From: Crocinitomicaceae bacterium
GTDB taxonomy: Bacteria > Bacteroidota > Bacteroidia > Flavobacteriales_D > Crocinitomicaceae
Direction of reading: 5' to 3'
Length of the DNA: 64,000 bases
NCBI GenBank assembly: GCA_030830895.1
Contig: JAURMC010000014.1
Location: 186,001 to 250,000, forward strand
Shown here: piece by piece, positions 43,940 to 52,621 of the stretch
Position numbering within the stretch: the stretch's first letter is position 1
How the letters are laid out: the number at the start of each line of letters is the position of its first letter
Program-made: the position numbers and the translations under genes
Notes under the pieces: generated by a model
Told to the model about the DNA's origin: nothing
The model's input: only the letters and a program-made list of their open reading frames with translations
Databases searched by the model: none

Positions 43940-44788
43940 TTAATCTACCGGTGATTTCGGGATCTTCGCCTCCCTGTTTTTTAAGAGTGAGAATTCTACC
44001 CCAAAATTGACATTGAATTGGTTATACAAGAACATTTGTGATGCCTGATCGCTGGCGTTCATGGTGGTCCGAATATCAGGCATGTGAATGAATCCCATTT
44101 TTGCCTCACCCTGAACAAAGAAGTACTTAAAAAAATTTAGTTGCAAAGACATTACGCCATTAATCCCATAACCTGCCAAATGAAACGCATCATATCGCGG
44201 ATTTGCTAATAAGGTCGTATTGGTTTTAGGTAATAGCATCCCAAACCCTCCGCCGAATAAAAACGTGGATTGAAAATGTTTCACTCCTAATATGCGCATA
44301 GACTTCCTGAGTTCGGTGTTTATGTAATTTAGGCCATCCGTATGTTCAAATTTCAAAAAATCCTGAGCGATTGTAATCGGTTCATTGACATAAACGCCAT
44401 CATACGAAGTATTGCTATTATAAATATACCCATTGATCGTGCTCGGTTGATCGTGTAACATGACGTATTTCATGTGATCAACACCCAACGAAATCTGCAG
44501 ATCATGTTTAAAATAATACCCGATTCTCGCGTTATATTGTGGTATTGTCATTTTCTTCGGAGTAAAATATAATTCCGCGTTGAACGGTGATTGACGATCT
44601 ACGGCCACCACATCATACAGCTGAAAATCATAATAATTTCCACTGAAGTGAATGGTTGAAGGCGAATAAAAGGCTCGATTCCAACCCCAATAAAAATAGA
44701 AGGAACCTTTCTTAAATGCCTCTGGGTTTCGCTGAGCCACAAAAGAAAAGGTAACAAAAATGAAAAATAGGATTTTTATGTTATGCAT
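43940..44788 (-). CDS. Secreted, outer-membrane beta-barrel-like protein
   Basis: 282 residues, signal peptide about 1-18 (FVTFSFVAQ). The mature part has alternating aromatic strands (GSFYFYWGWNRAFY, YNARIGYYFKHDLQISLGV, STFLFGGGFGMLLP, YFFVQGEAKMGFIH, FNVNFGVEFSLL), as in 8-12-stranded OmpA/OmpW-like barrels. Conserved in function only by fold; no specific substrate. Convergent with the aldolase gene, 2 nt apart. Confidence 0.75.
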   Translation of the reverse strand: MHNIKILFFIFVTFSFVAQRNPEAFKKGSFYFYWGWNRAFYSPSTIHFSGNYYDFQLYDVVAVDRQSPFNAELYFTPKKMTIPQYNARIGYYFKHDLQISLGVDHMKYVMLHDQPSTINGYIYNSNTSYDGVYVNEPITIAQDFLKFEHTDGLNYINTELRKSMRILGVKHFQSTFLFGGGFGMLLPKTNTTLLANPRYDAFHLAGYGINGVMSLQLNFFKYFFVQGEAKMGFIHMPDIRTTMNASDQASQMFLYNQFNVNFGVEFSLLKNREAKIPKSPVD

Positions 44789-44867
44789 GGCAAAATATTG
44801 GTTGTGTAAAGATGAAGATATTTATGCAATCGGCCGTAAAGACGATAACTTTTAATAATTTTAAAGT

Positions 44868-45362
44868 ATGAAAAGCTCACTTTTCCTTTTAATGTTAGCG
44901 CTTGTAGCTCGCATTTCAGCTCAATATTCGGTAACGCTTGATACGGCGATTCAACGGAGTATACTAATCGAACACAATAAAGAGCGAAAATTACTTAAGA
45001 TTCCTAACCTTACATGGAATGAAGAGATTGCTGCCTACGCCGAAGAATGGGCGCTTCAATTAGCAAAAGAGGATAATAGCATTCATCACCGAAGTGGAGA
45101 CAATTACGGTGAGAACATTTCATGGATTTCCGTCATGCCCGATGACTTTTCTGAAGGCGTTACTATGTGGAATGAAGAGAAAGTTTATTTCAAATACAAA
45201 CCCATCGGAAATGATTGGGCGAAAGCTGGGCATTATACCCAAGTGATTTGGAGAAACACCACCCAAGTGGGTTGTGGCTGTGCAGTAAGTAAATCCGGGG
45301 CATTTTTCTTCGTCTGCAATTATGACCCTCCCGGAAATTATATAGGACAAAAACCTTATTAA
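44868..45362 (+). CDS. Secreted CAP (SCP/PR-1) domain protein
   Basis: 164 residues with a signal peptide (about 1-18, ISAQ). The whole mature chain is a CAP domain: LIEHNKERK, LTWNEEIAAYAEEWA, HHRSGDNYGENISW, AGHYTQVIWRNTTQVGCGCA and FFVCNYDPPGNYIGQKPY contain the conserved His/Glu cavity residues and Cys. Bacterial CAP proteins are surface or periplasmic; activity is unknown. A tiny lipoprotein gene follows after 1 nt. Confidence 0.9.
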   Translation: MKSSLFLLMLALVARISAQYSVTLDTAIQRSILIEHNKERKLLKIPNLTWNEEIAAYAEEWALQLAKEDNSIHHRSGDNYGENISWISVMPDDFSEGVTMWNEEKVYFKYKPIGNDWAKAGHYTQVIWRNTTQVGCGCAVSKSGAFFFVCNYDPPGNYIGQKPY

Positions 45363-45363
45363 C

Positions 45364-45468
45364 ATGAAAGCATTTATCATAATTTTCCTACTTTCGTTTT
45401 ATCTTTTTGCGTGTAAATCCTCCAGTGGATGTAACTGCGCAAAAGCACAATCAACTTTAAATAAATAA
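45364..45468 (+). CDS. Tiny predicted lipoprotein (34 residues)
   Basis: MKAFIIIFLLSFYLFACKSS, then a short SGCNCAKAQ tail. The first 16 residues are a signal sequence ending in a lipobox LFAC; after cleavage at C17 an 18-residue lipopeptide with a CNC motif would remain. It sits between the CAP gene (1 nt) and the band-7 gene (4 nt) on the same strand. Read directly from the sequence; no family known to me. Confidence 0.6.
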   Translation: MKAFIIIFLLSFYLFACKSSSGCNCAKAQSTLNK

Positions 45469-45472
45469 AAAC

Positions 45473-46390
45473 ATGCCCATTTATTACATCTTAGGAGGAA
45501 TACTTGTTATCCTTCTCAGCGGCCTTTACACCGTAAATCAAGGAACCATTGTTGTAATTACCCTATTTGGAAAATATAAACGCACTGCCGCACCTGGGTT
45601 ACGGTTAAAAATACCGTTCATAGAAAAAGTGTACAAGCGTATTTCTTCGCAAAACCAGAGTATTGAAATGGAATTTCAAGCAGTAACCATTGATCAGGCC
45701 AACGTGTATTTCAAAAGTATGCTTCTCTATGCGGTATTAGATGAAAAAGAAGAAACGATAAAAAAGGTAGCATTTAAGTTCATTAGCAATAAAGACTTAA
45801 TGCAAGCGCTTATTAGAACCATTGAAGGGTCGATTCGCTCCTATGTTGCAAGTCAAAAGCAATCAGAAATCTTAGGCCTACGCCATGAGTTAGTAGAAAG
45901 CGTAAAAGGTCAAATCGATCACACGCTTGAATCTTGGGGCTATCACTTATTAGACTTACAAATAAACGATATCACCTTTGATGCCGCCATCATGGAAAGT
46001 ATGAGTAAGGTGGTCGCATCCAACAACCTTAAGGCTGCTGCTGAAAATGAAGGACAAGCCCTACTAATAACCAAAACAAAGGCTGCAGAAGCGGAAGGAA
46101 ATGCCATTAAAATTGCGGCTATGGCTGAAAAAGAAGCGGCTATGCTTCGCGGACAAGGAGTAGCGTTATTCCGTCAAGAAGTGGCGAAGGGTATGACAGA
46201 AGCAGCAGAACAAATGCAACAAGCAAACCTCGACACCAACGTCATCTTATTCTCCATGTGGACCGAGGCCATTAAGAACTTTGCTGAATATGGAAAAGGA
46301 AACACCATATTCCTCGACGGCAGCCCGCAAGGAATGGAGAATACCATGCGGCAAATCCAAGCGATGATGACCGAGAAAGGTAAACTTTAG
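45473..46390 (+). CDS. SPFH/band-7/prohibitin-domain protein
   Basis: 305 residues: one N-terminal membrane segment (about 4-22), the band-7 domain (about 25-200; GLRLKIPFIEKVYKRISSQNQS, VYFKSMLLYAVLD), then an Ala/Glu-rich helix that often drives oligomerisation (about 175-235). Stomatin/slipin-like proteins form membrane microdomain scaffolds. It follows the lipoprotein gene by 4 nt. No NfeD partner is adjacent. Confidence 0.88.
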   Translation: MPIYYILGGILVILLSGLYTVNQGTIVVITLFGKYKRTAAPGLRLKIPFIEKVYKRISSQNQSIEMEFQAVTIDQANVYFKSMLLYAVLDEKEETIKKVAFKFISNKDLMQALIRTIEGSIRSYVASQKQSEILGLRHELVESVKGQIDHTLESWGYHLLDLQINDITFDAAIMESMSKVVASNNLKAAAENEGQALLITKTKAAEAEGNAIKIAAMAEKEAAMLRGQGVALFRQEVAKGMTEAAEQMQQANLDTNVILFSMWTEAIKNFAEYGKGNTIFLDGSPQGMENTMRQIQAMMTEKGKL

Positions 46391-46454
46391 CCAAAGTCAA
46401 AGAATCCATTTACAACACAGATTCTAGTTTTTTTTAATTTTTTTCACACTTGTT

Positions 46455-46470
46455 TTAAACAACTGTTTAA
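46455..46470. promoter_or_regulatory. Palindromic operator candidate (TetR-type)
   Basis: TTAAACA-AC-TGTTTAA, a perfect 7-bp inverted repeat with a 2-bp spacer, ending 10 nt before the TAACTTTG -7 box. Location and symmetry fit autoregulation by the TetR protein encoded directly downstream. Confidence 0.55.
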
Positions 46471-46480
46471 TATTTGTGTT

Positions 46481-46488
46481 TAACTTTG
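46481..46488 (+). promoter_or_regulatory. Candidate -7 box (TAACTTTG) of the efflux operon
   Basis: Exact TAnnTTTG match 17 nt before the ATG at 46506 and directly after the palindrome. The standard -33 position falls within the palindrome. Confidence 0.5.
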
Positions 46489-46505
46489 CACCGCGAAATG
46501 CAAAA

Positions 46506-47114
46506 ATGAACCAAAGCGCCGAAGAAAAAATTAGAAATGCCGCACTCCGTGTCTTTATTCAAAAAGGCTCATCGAATTGTACTTCGCGTGAAATAGCGCG
46601 CGAAGCAGGCATGAATGTCGCCTTAGTCAATTATTATTTTAGATCCAAAAGCAAACTATTCGCCATTATTTTCGAATCTGTCATGCAGGATTTCTTGAAA
46701 TCAATGGTACAAGTATTCAGCTCAGAATTACCCATTCGTGAAAAAATCAGAATCCTAATCGAACGAGAATTTGAGTTTTTAGGACAACACCCCGATATAC
46801 CGAATTTTGTGCTCAATGAATTAGCCAGAAATCCACAGGCTATTGAAGGGTTTATTCCGGTATTAAACATGGTTAATGAATCTGGAGTTTTTGATGAGGC
46901 AAAAAAACTTCAAGCACTTGGTGAGATGCGCCAAATGGATATTGTACAAATTACTATACTCATCATGTCGAACTGCCAATACCCATTTATGGCGCAACCC
47001 CTCATGAAAGTTATTCATGGGGTCAGTAATGAAACATACAAAGAACACCTTATCGCTCATAAAACACATGCTGTCAATATGGTAATTGGGTATTTATTTC
47101 CTAACGACAATTAA
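46506..47114 (+). CDS. TetR/AcrR family transcriptional regulator
   Basis: 202 residues from the ATG at 46506 (the longer GTG form runs into the promoter). The N-terminal helix-turn-helix (KIRNAALRVFIQKGSS..., TSREIAREAGMNVALVNYYFRSKSKLF) is a standard TetR reader head, and the C-terminal ~140 residues a helical ligand domain. Local repressor of the TolC-adaptor-RND genes that follow by 9, 6 and 1 nt; the palindrome upstream is the probable operator. Confidence 0.93.
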   Translation: MNQSAEEKIRNAALRVFIQKGSSNCTSREIAREAGMNVALVNYYFRSKSKLFAIIFESVMQDFLKSMVQVFSSELPIREKIRILIEREFEFLGQHPDIPNFVLNELARNPQAIEGFIPVLNMVNESGVFDEAKKLQALGEMRQMDIVQITILIMSNCQYPFMAQPLMKVIHGVSNETYKEHLIAHKTHAVNMVIGYLFPNDN

Positions 47115-47123
47115 TAATTCCTT

Positions 47124-48419
47124 ATGAATAAAGCCGTCCTGTTTCTCTTCTTATTTCTTACTTCATGGGTCTCGGCACAGGTATATTCCCTATCAGATCT
47201 TTTGAAGATGGCCGATACCGCTAATATTACGTTAAAAAACGCACGCCTAGATGTCGTATCAAATTCCAACCAACGCAAGGCTTTTTTAGCAAGTCAGTAT
47301 CCAAAAATTACAGCTTCTGGGGACTATCGTTATAATGCCATCATCCCCGGTCAAATTGTACCCGCCGACTTTTTCGGCGGGCCTCCAGGCACCTTCGCTG
47401 AGGTGAAATTTGGGGTTCCTATTAACTTGAGTAATACGGTTCAACTTACGCAATTTCTGTTCAATCCACAATTGAACTATGGGTTAAATGCCCTGGCAAT
47501 AAATGCTCAAGTAGTTCAAGTTCAAGAGAAAATCGCATATCAAGAAGTTCATTATCAAGTATCAAATGCCTTTTTTGCCTTGCAAGCCATAAACCAACAA
47601 TTAGCTTATCTGAAGAAAAATGAAAAAAATATGGATGAACTTATCCGTAACATGGAATTAATGCTTCAACAAGGCTTAATTATACCAACCGAACTTGATA
47701 AACTTAAAATCAACCGGAATAGCATAACCAACGGAATTATCAAACTCGAAAATACACGCTTGCAATTGAATCAGTTACTTTCCATTTTAGTAGGTTTTCC
47801 GGAGGGTACGGTGCTAACCATTGCTAGCGATGAAATTATTTCAAATCCAACAGTTACGGAAACCACATCTGGACTTAGACCAGAATTGGAACTAATACAA
47901 CTTCAAAAACAAATGAATATTGAAGAGCGCAAAGGAACCTACATGGCATACCTTCCGACCCTTTCGATGTATGCAGCCTATAATTACAACTACAACATGA
48001 AGCCAGAAAATGATTTTAGAACGGGAATTCCATCTGCATTTTTAGGGTTACGGTTAGAGTGGACCATATTTGACGGTTTCGAGAAAAAAAACAAGTTGAA
48101 AGTAAATGCATACAACAAAGAGAAAATTCAAAATCAAGAAGTATTGGCGACCCAACAATTGAATTTAGCTACAGCTAATGCGAAACGTGAGGCGGAATTA
48201 CAAACCGCTAATTTGGAGATGAATAAGGAACAGTTAAGGTTATCCGAACGAGTCTATGATGCGGCAAAAGCGCAGTTCAAAGCAGGCACCATCAGTACCA
48301 ACGAATTACTCCAAGCCGATAATGGACTTCAACAAGCCCAATCGAGCTTAGTTGGCGCATACCTTTCGTTGCGTCAAGCCGAATTAAGTTATTTAAAATC
48401 AATAAGTCAACTCAAATAA
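47124..48419 (+). CDS. TolC family outer membrane efflux protein
   Basis: 431 residues. Signal peptide about 1-19 (SWVSAQ), then two OEP repeats: VQLTQFLFNPQLNYGLNALA and the C-terminal LSERVYDAAKAQFKAGTISTNELLQADNGLQQAQ. It forms the outer-membrane channel of the tripartite pump with the next two genes. Confidence 0.93.
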   Translation: MNKAVLFLFLFLTSWVSAQVYSLSDLLKMADTANITLKNARLDVVSNSNQRKAFLASQYPKITASGDYRYNAIIPGQIVPADFFGGPPGTFAEVKFGVPINLSNTVQLTQFLFNPQLNYGLNALAINAQVVQVQEKIAYQEVHYQVSNAFFALQAINQQLAYLKKNEKNMDELIRNMELMLQQGLIIPTELDKLKINRNSITNGIIKLENTRLQLNQLLSILVGFPEGTVLTIASDEIISNPTVTETTSGLRPELELIQLQKQMNIEERKGTYMAYLPTLSMYAAYNYNYNMKPENDFRTGIPSAFLGLRLEWTIFDGFEKKNKLKVNAYNKEKIQNQEVLATQQLNLATANAKREAELQTANLEMNKEQLRLSERVYDAAKAQFKAGTISTNELLQADNGLQQAQSSLVGAYLSLRQAELSYLKSISQLK

Positions 48420-48425
48420 GCAACC

Positions 48426-49484
48426 ATGAAAATGAACAAAAGTATCTTTGCTGGCATTGCAATCGCATGTATTCTAATCACATTCGCGGCGTTTAAATTA
48501 ATGTCTAACAAAAAATTAGTTGAAGAGAAAATTTACATTCCAGATGTTGACGCACCGGTGTTAGTAGAAGTCGTAAACCCTACCATGCACACCTTTGAAG
48601 ATGAATTCTCCTATCTTGGAACCTTTGAGCCGTATCGTCAGAATCTAATTGGTGCCGAAGGAAATGGTAGGGTAATCTCCATGAATGTTTCAGAAGGTGA
48701 CCAAGTGGGTCAAGGCAGCATAATCGCAAAATTAGATGACGAAATGATCAAACTTCAAATTGAAAATTTAGAGGTTAGCATTGAAGGTCAAGAAAAAGAC
48801 GACGATCGCTACACCACCCTCTCTAATCAGAATGCGGCTCCAGCAGTACAAGCGGAAAAAGCCAAACTGGGAATAAAAGCAGCAAAAATTCAGAAAAAAC
48901 AACTGGAAAAACAGTTGAGAGCCACCGTCATAAAAGCACCGTTTGCAGGGGTAATCACAAAAAAATTAATTGATTTAGGATCGGTTATCGGTGCAGGATC
49001 TCCGGTGGTTGAAATCACCGATATTTCAAAACTGAAACTTACGGTGAATATTCCAGAACGGGATATCCAAAAATTCAAATTGAATCAAGCAATAAGCATT
49101 AGCAGTGACCAAACCAGTTCCACGCTTAGCGGAAAAATTGCCAACATTGCTGTGCAGGCGGATAAATCACACAACTTTAAAGTTCAAATTATTGTAAACA
49201 ATGCAAACAAGTCCCTTCGAGCCGGTATGTATGGATCTGCAATTATTCAAAGCGATTACAGCGTAAACAACCTTTCCATTCCTAGAAAAGCCATCGTTGG
49301 ATCCCTAAAAAACCCTCAAGTATATGTAGTTCGAAATGGAAAAGCTCAACTCGTGTCATTCGCCATTGGACTTTCCGAAGGAGACGTGATCGAGGTCCGC
49401 AGTGGCTTGAGTGCAAAAGATAGAATCGTGGTGCGAGGCCAGATCAACTTAAGTGAAAATAAAAACGTTAAAATCGCTCAATAG
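48426..49484 (+). CDS. RND efflux periplasmic adaptor subunit (HlyD/AcrA-like)
   Basis: 352 residues. A single N-terminal membrane segment (about 6-25) anchors it; there is no lipobox. The lipoyl halves are EGNGRVISMNVSEGDQVGQG and VIKAPFAGVITKKLIDLGS, separated by a short coiled coil (about 110-165); a beta-barrel and membrane-proximal domain follow. It joins the permease to the outer-membrane protein. Confidence 0.93.
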   Translation: MKMNKSIFAGIAIACILITFAAFKLMSNKKLVEEKIYIPDVDAPVLVEVVNPTMHTFEDEFSYLGTFEPYRQNLIGAEGNGRVISMNVSEGDQVGQGSIIAKLDDEMIKLQIENLEVSIEGQEKDDDRYTTLSNQNAAPAVQAEKAKLGIKAAKIQKKQLEKQLRATVIKAPFAGVITKKLIDLGSVIGAGSPVVEITDISKLKLTVNIPERDIQKFKLNQAISISSDQTSSTLSGKIANIAVQADKSHNFKVQIIVNNANKSLRAGMYGSAIIQSDYSVNNLSIPRKAIVGSLKNPQVYVVRNGKAQLVSFAIGLSEGDVIEVRSGLSAKDRIVVRGQINLSENKNVKIAQ

Positions 49485-49485
49485 C

Positions 49486-52400
49486 ATGACACTTACCGAA
49501 CTATCGATTAAAAGACCTTCCTTCATTATCGTTATTTTCACGATTCTGATTGGTGGTGGGATGCTTAGTTATCAGCAGTTGAGTTATGAGTTAATGCCTG
49601 ACTTTTCACCTCCTGTACTTACCGTTACCACAACGTATCCTGGAGCGTCACCTGCTACGGTTGAATCTCAAGTATCTAAACCATTAGAAGATGGGCTTAG
49701 TGGAATAGAAAACCTTTCTGAGGTTACCACCTTCTCTTTGGAAAACGCCTCCATCATCCTACTCGAGTTCAAGGATGGAGTTGATATCAATATGGCTTTG
49801 CAAGAAGCACAACGAAAAATTAATACAATTGAATCTATTTTACCTGACAATTCAACCAAACCTGTATTAGCCAAAATTGAGCCAAATGCCACCCCTGTAT
49901 TGCAAGTAATTGTTACGGCTAAGAACAAGGATGGCAAGGATTTCATGACGTTATTGGATGATCAAATCCTCCCACAAATCAAACAAGTTAAAGGAGTTGC
50001 AGAGGTCCAAGTAATTGGTGGTGAAAAACGGGAAATCCGTGTAAATGTCGATAAGGAAAAATTGAAGTCATACGGCCTTTCACTTTCAAACGTAAACCAA
50101 GCTATTGCCGCATCGAATATTGAATTTCCTACAGGTAAAGTAAAAAACACGGATGAACAAATGACCGTTCGGTTATCTGGAAAATTTAAATCCGTAGACG
50201 AAATTAAAAACCTTATATTATTTTCTAATGGTACATCTTCCGTTCGCTTAATGGATGTCGCTGAAGTTGCAGACGGTTCATCTGATCAGCTTTCATTATG
50301 TCGCCTCAATGGGAAAGAAGGTATCGGGTTGAGAATTAAAAAACAAAGCGATGCAAATGCGGTAGAAATGTCGGAGCTTACACGAAAGCGTATTAAAGAA
50401 ATTGAGGAAAAATATATCAAAGAAGGTGTTGAATTTACTATTGCAACAGATACCTCAACGGTAACACTTGACTCGGTACATGCTGTACTTCACGACCTCG
50501 AACTGGCCATTACCCTGGTGGCCATTGTTATGCTATTGTTTTTGCACACACTGCGCAATGCGTTTATCGTATTGATTGCAATTCCAGCATCATTAGTATC
50601 AACATTTATTGCAATGTACGCCTTGGGATATACCTTGAATTTGATGACTTTATTAGCTATGTCCTTGGTAATCGGAATACTTGTGGATGACTCCATTGTG
50701 GTTTTAGAAAACATTTACCGACACCTTCAAATGGGCAAAAACCGGAGACAAGCCGCTTTAGATGGTCGAAATGAAATTGGATTTACCGCTCTCGCAATTA
50801 CCTTAGTTGATGTCGTGGTATTCTCTCCTGTTGTATTCATAGAAGGGGTAATTTCTGACATACTTGAACAGTTTTCAATTGTAGTAGTTATTTCAACTTT
50901 AATGTCGCTTTTTGTTTGTTTTACACTTACGCCATGGCTCGCATCACGCATGGCAAAGGAAGTGAAATTCGAAAACAAAAAAGGACTTTTCTATCGGTTT
51001 TTACATTGGTTTGAATTAAGGGTTTCTAGATTTACTGAGGGATATGTTTCTCTTGTAAATTGGTCCCTACAACACAAAATCATTACTGGTCTATCTATTT
51101 TTTTACTTTTCGTTGCCAGCTTTGGAACCATGGCCTTAGGTATTGTGGGGCAAGAATTCGTTGCTCAAGGCGATCAAGGAAAGTTCATGCTTAAATTGAA
51201 ATTTGACAAAAGCACAACTATTGAAGAAAATAACCGAGTAACCTTGGCCATTGAAGACATGCTGAATAGTCAAAAAGAGGTGAATTCTGTAGTGTTTTCC
51301 AATGTTGGTGGACCTAGTTCAGGTATGGGGGCATTGTCTTTTGGGTCCGAGTATCGTTCGGAGATTACTATAAAAATGAAATCAGGTATCCAGGAACAAA
51401 TTCCCACAATCAAATACATGACCAAGATTCGCGAGAAAATTGAACAAACATATCCTGGGATTGAGGTTCGAGCAATGAACGTCGGTATGATTGAATCTGA
51501 AGAAGCTCCCATAGAAATTTTCCTTTCATCGGACAATAATGACTTACTTATTCAAGAAGCGAGAAGACTTAAAGGCCACATGGACAGTATTAAAGGAGCT
51601 AAAGATGCGTATATCTCAACAGATGACGTAACTCCAGAAATCCGAATTGAACTAGACCGTGACAAAATGGGACAACTCGGCCTTCCGGTGGCTGTTATCG
51701 GGATGCAACTGCAAAATGCTTTGACCGGGAATGATGATGTTAAATTTGATGATCAAGGGAATGAATACGGGATTCGGATTATGGCAGACAAATTCGATCG
51801 AAAAAACATAGATGATATAGAGTCTATGGCCTTTTCTACCAATGACGGTAAATTGGTGAGGTTAGAAGAATTTGCCACAGTGACCATGGAAAATGGAAAT
51901 GGAACCTTAGAACGAAAAAATCGGGCAAATAACACTACCTTAAGGTGCTGGGTTTTAGGAACCGCTGCGGGGAATGTCGCACAGGACATTGACAAATACC
52001 TTGATGAACATCCGTTAAATGACCAAGTTCGGATGAAATGGGGAGGTGAAGTTAAACGCCAGAAAGAATCCATGGGAGCTCTGGGAACAGCTATGGGTAT
52101 TGGGGTGATTTTAGTTTACCTGATCATGGTGGTCTTGTATGACAATTTTATTTATCCATTTGTGGTTTTATTCTCAATCCTCGTATCCTTAATAGGAGCT
52201 ATTCTGGCCTTAAGCTTATCGGCTTCAAACATGGGTATTTTTACCATGCTTGGTATGCTTATGCTTTTAGGTTTGGTGGCAAAAAATGCTATACTCATTG
52301 TTGACTTTACGAACCACTTAAAAACAACAGGAGTAAAAACTCACGAAGCCTTATTAGAGGCCGTTAGAACAAGAATGCGCCCTATATTAATGACAACTAT

Positions 52401-52620
52401 AGCCATGGTGTTTGGGATGATACCTATAGCTATTGGTAAAGGATCAGGCGCAGAATGGAAGAACGGCTTGGCTTGGGTATTAATCGGTGGGTTAACCTCA
52501 TCCATGTTCCTTACCATCATCGTTGTTCCGATTATGTATAGTACGGTAGATTCGGTAAAGGACTGGTTTTCAAAAAGAAAAATCGCTAAACGGTTGACTG
52601 AGGAATTTAATGAAGGTTAG
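49486..52620 (+). CDS. RND family efflux permease (HAE1/AcrB-like)
   Basis: 1044 residues from the ATG at 49486, one nt after the adaptor stop; the longer frame overlaps the adaptor and is not needed. The opening MTLTELSIKRPSFIIVIFTIL is the cytoplasmic helix and TM1; TYPGASPATVESQVSKPLE is the HAE1 signature after it; TM4 has VIGILVDDSIVVLENIYRH with the paired Asp of the proton relay; TM10 has LVAKNAILIVDF with the Lys. Twelve membrane segments with two large periplasmic loops. Drug or hydrophobic substrate not defined. Confidence 0.96.
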   Translation: MTLTELSIKRPSFIIVIFTILIGGGMLSYQQLSYELMPDFSPPVLTVTTTYPGASPATVESQVSKPLEDGLSGIENLSEVTTFSLENASIILLEFKDGVDINMALQEAQRKINTIESILPDNSTKPVLAKIEPNATPVLQVIVTAKNKDGKDFMTLLDDQILPQIKQVKGVAEVQVIGGEKREIRVNVDKEKLKSYGLSLSNVNQAIAASNIEFPTGKVKNTDEQMTVRLSGKFKSVDEIKNLILFSNGTSSVRLMDVAEVADGSSDQLSLCRLNGKEGIGLRIKKQSDANAVEMSELTRKRIKEIEEKYIKEGVEFTIATDTSTVTLDSVHAVLHDLELAITLVAIVMLLFLHTLRNAFIVLIAIPASLVSTFIAMYALGYTLNLMTLLAMSLVIGILVDDSIVVLENIYRHLQMGKNRRQAALDGRNEIGFTALAITLVDVVVFSPVVFIEGVISDILEQFSIVVVISTLMSLFVCFTLTPWLASRMAKEVKFENKKGLFYRFLHWFELRVSRFTEGYVSLVNWSLQHKIITGLSIFLLFVASFGTMALGIVGQEFVAQGDQGKFMLKLKFDKSTTIEENNRVTLAIEDMLNSQKEVNSVVFSNVGGPSSGMGALSFGSEYRSEITIKMKSGIQEQIPTIKYMTKIREKIEQTYPGIEVRAMNVGMIESEEAPIEIFLSSDNNDLLIQEARRLKGHMDSIKGAKDAYISTDDVTPEIRIELDRDKMGQLGLPVAVIGMQLQNALTGNDDVKFDDQGNEYGIRIMADKFDRKNIDDIESMAFSTNDGKLVRLEEFATVTMENGNGTLERKNRANNTTLRCWVLGTAAGNVAQDIDKYLDEHPLNDQVRMKWGGEVKRQKESMGALGTAMGIGVILVYLIMVVLYDNFIYPFVVLFSILVSLIGAILALSLSASNMGIFTMLGMLMLLGLVAKNAILIVDFTNHLKTTGVKTHEALLEAVRTRMRPILMTTIAMVFGMIPIAIGKGSGAEWKNGLAWVLIGGLTSSMFLTIIVVPIMYSTVDSVKDWFSKRKIAKRLTEEFNEG

Positions 52621-52621
52621 T

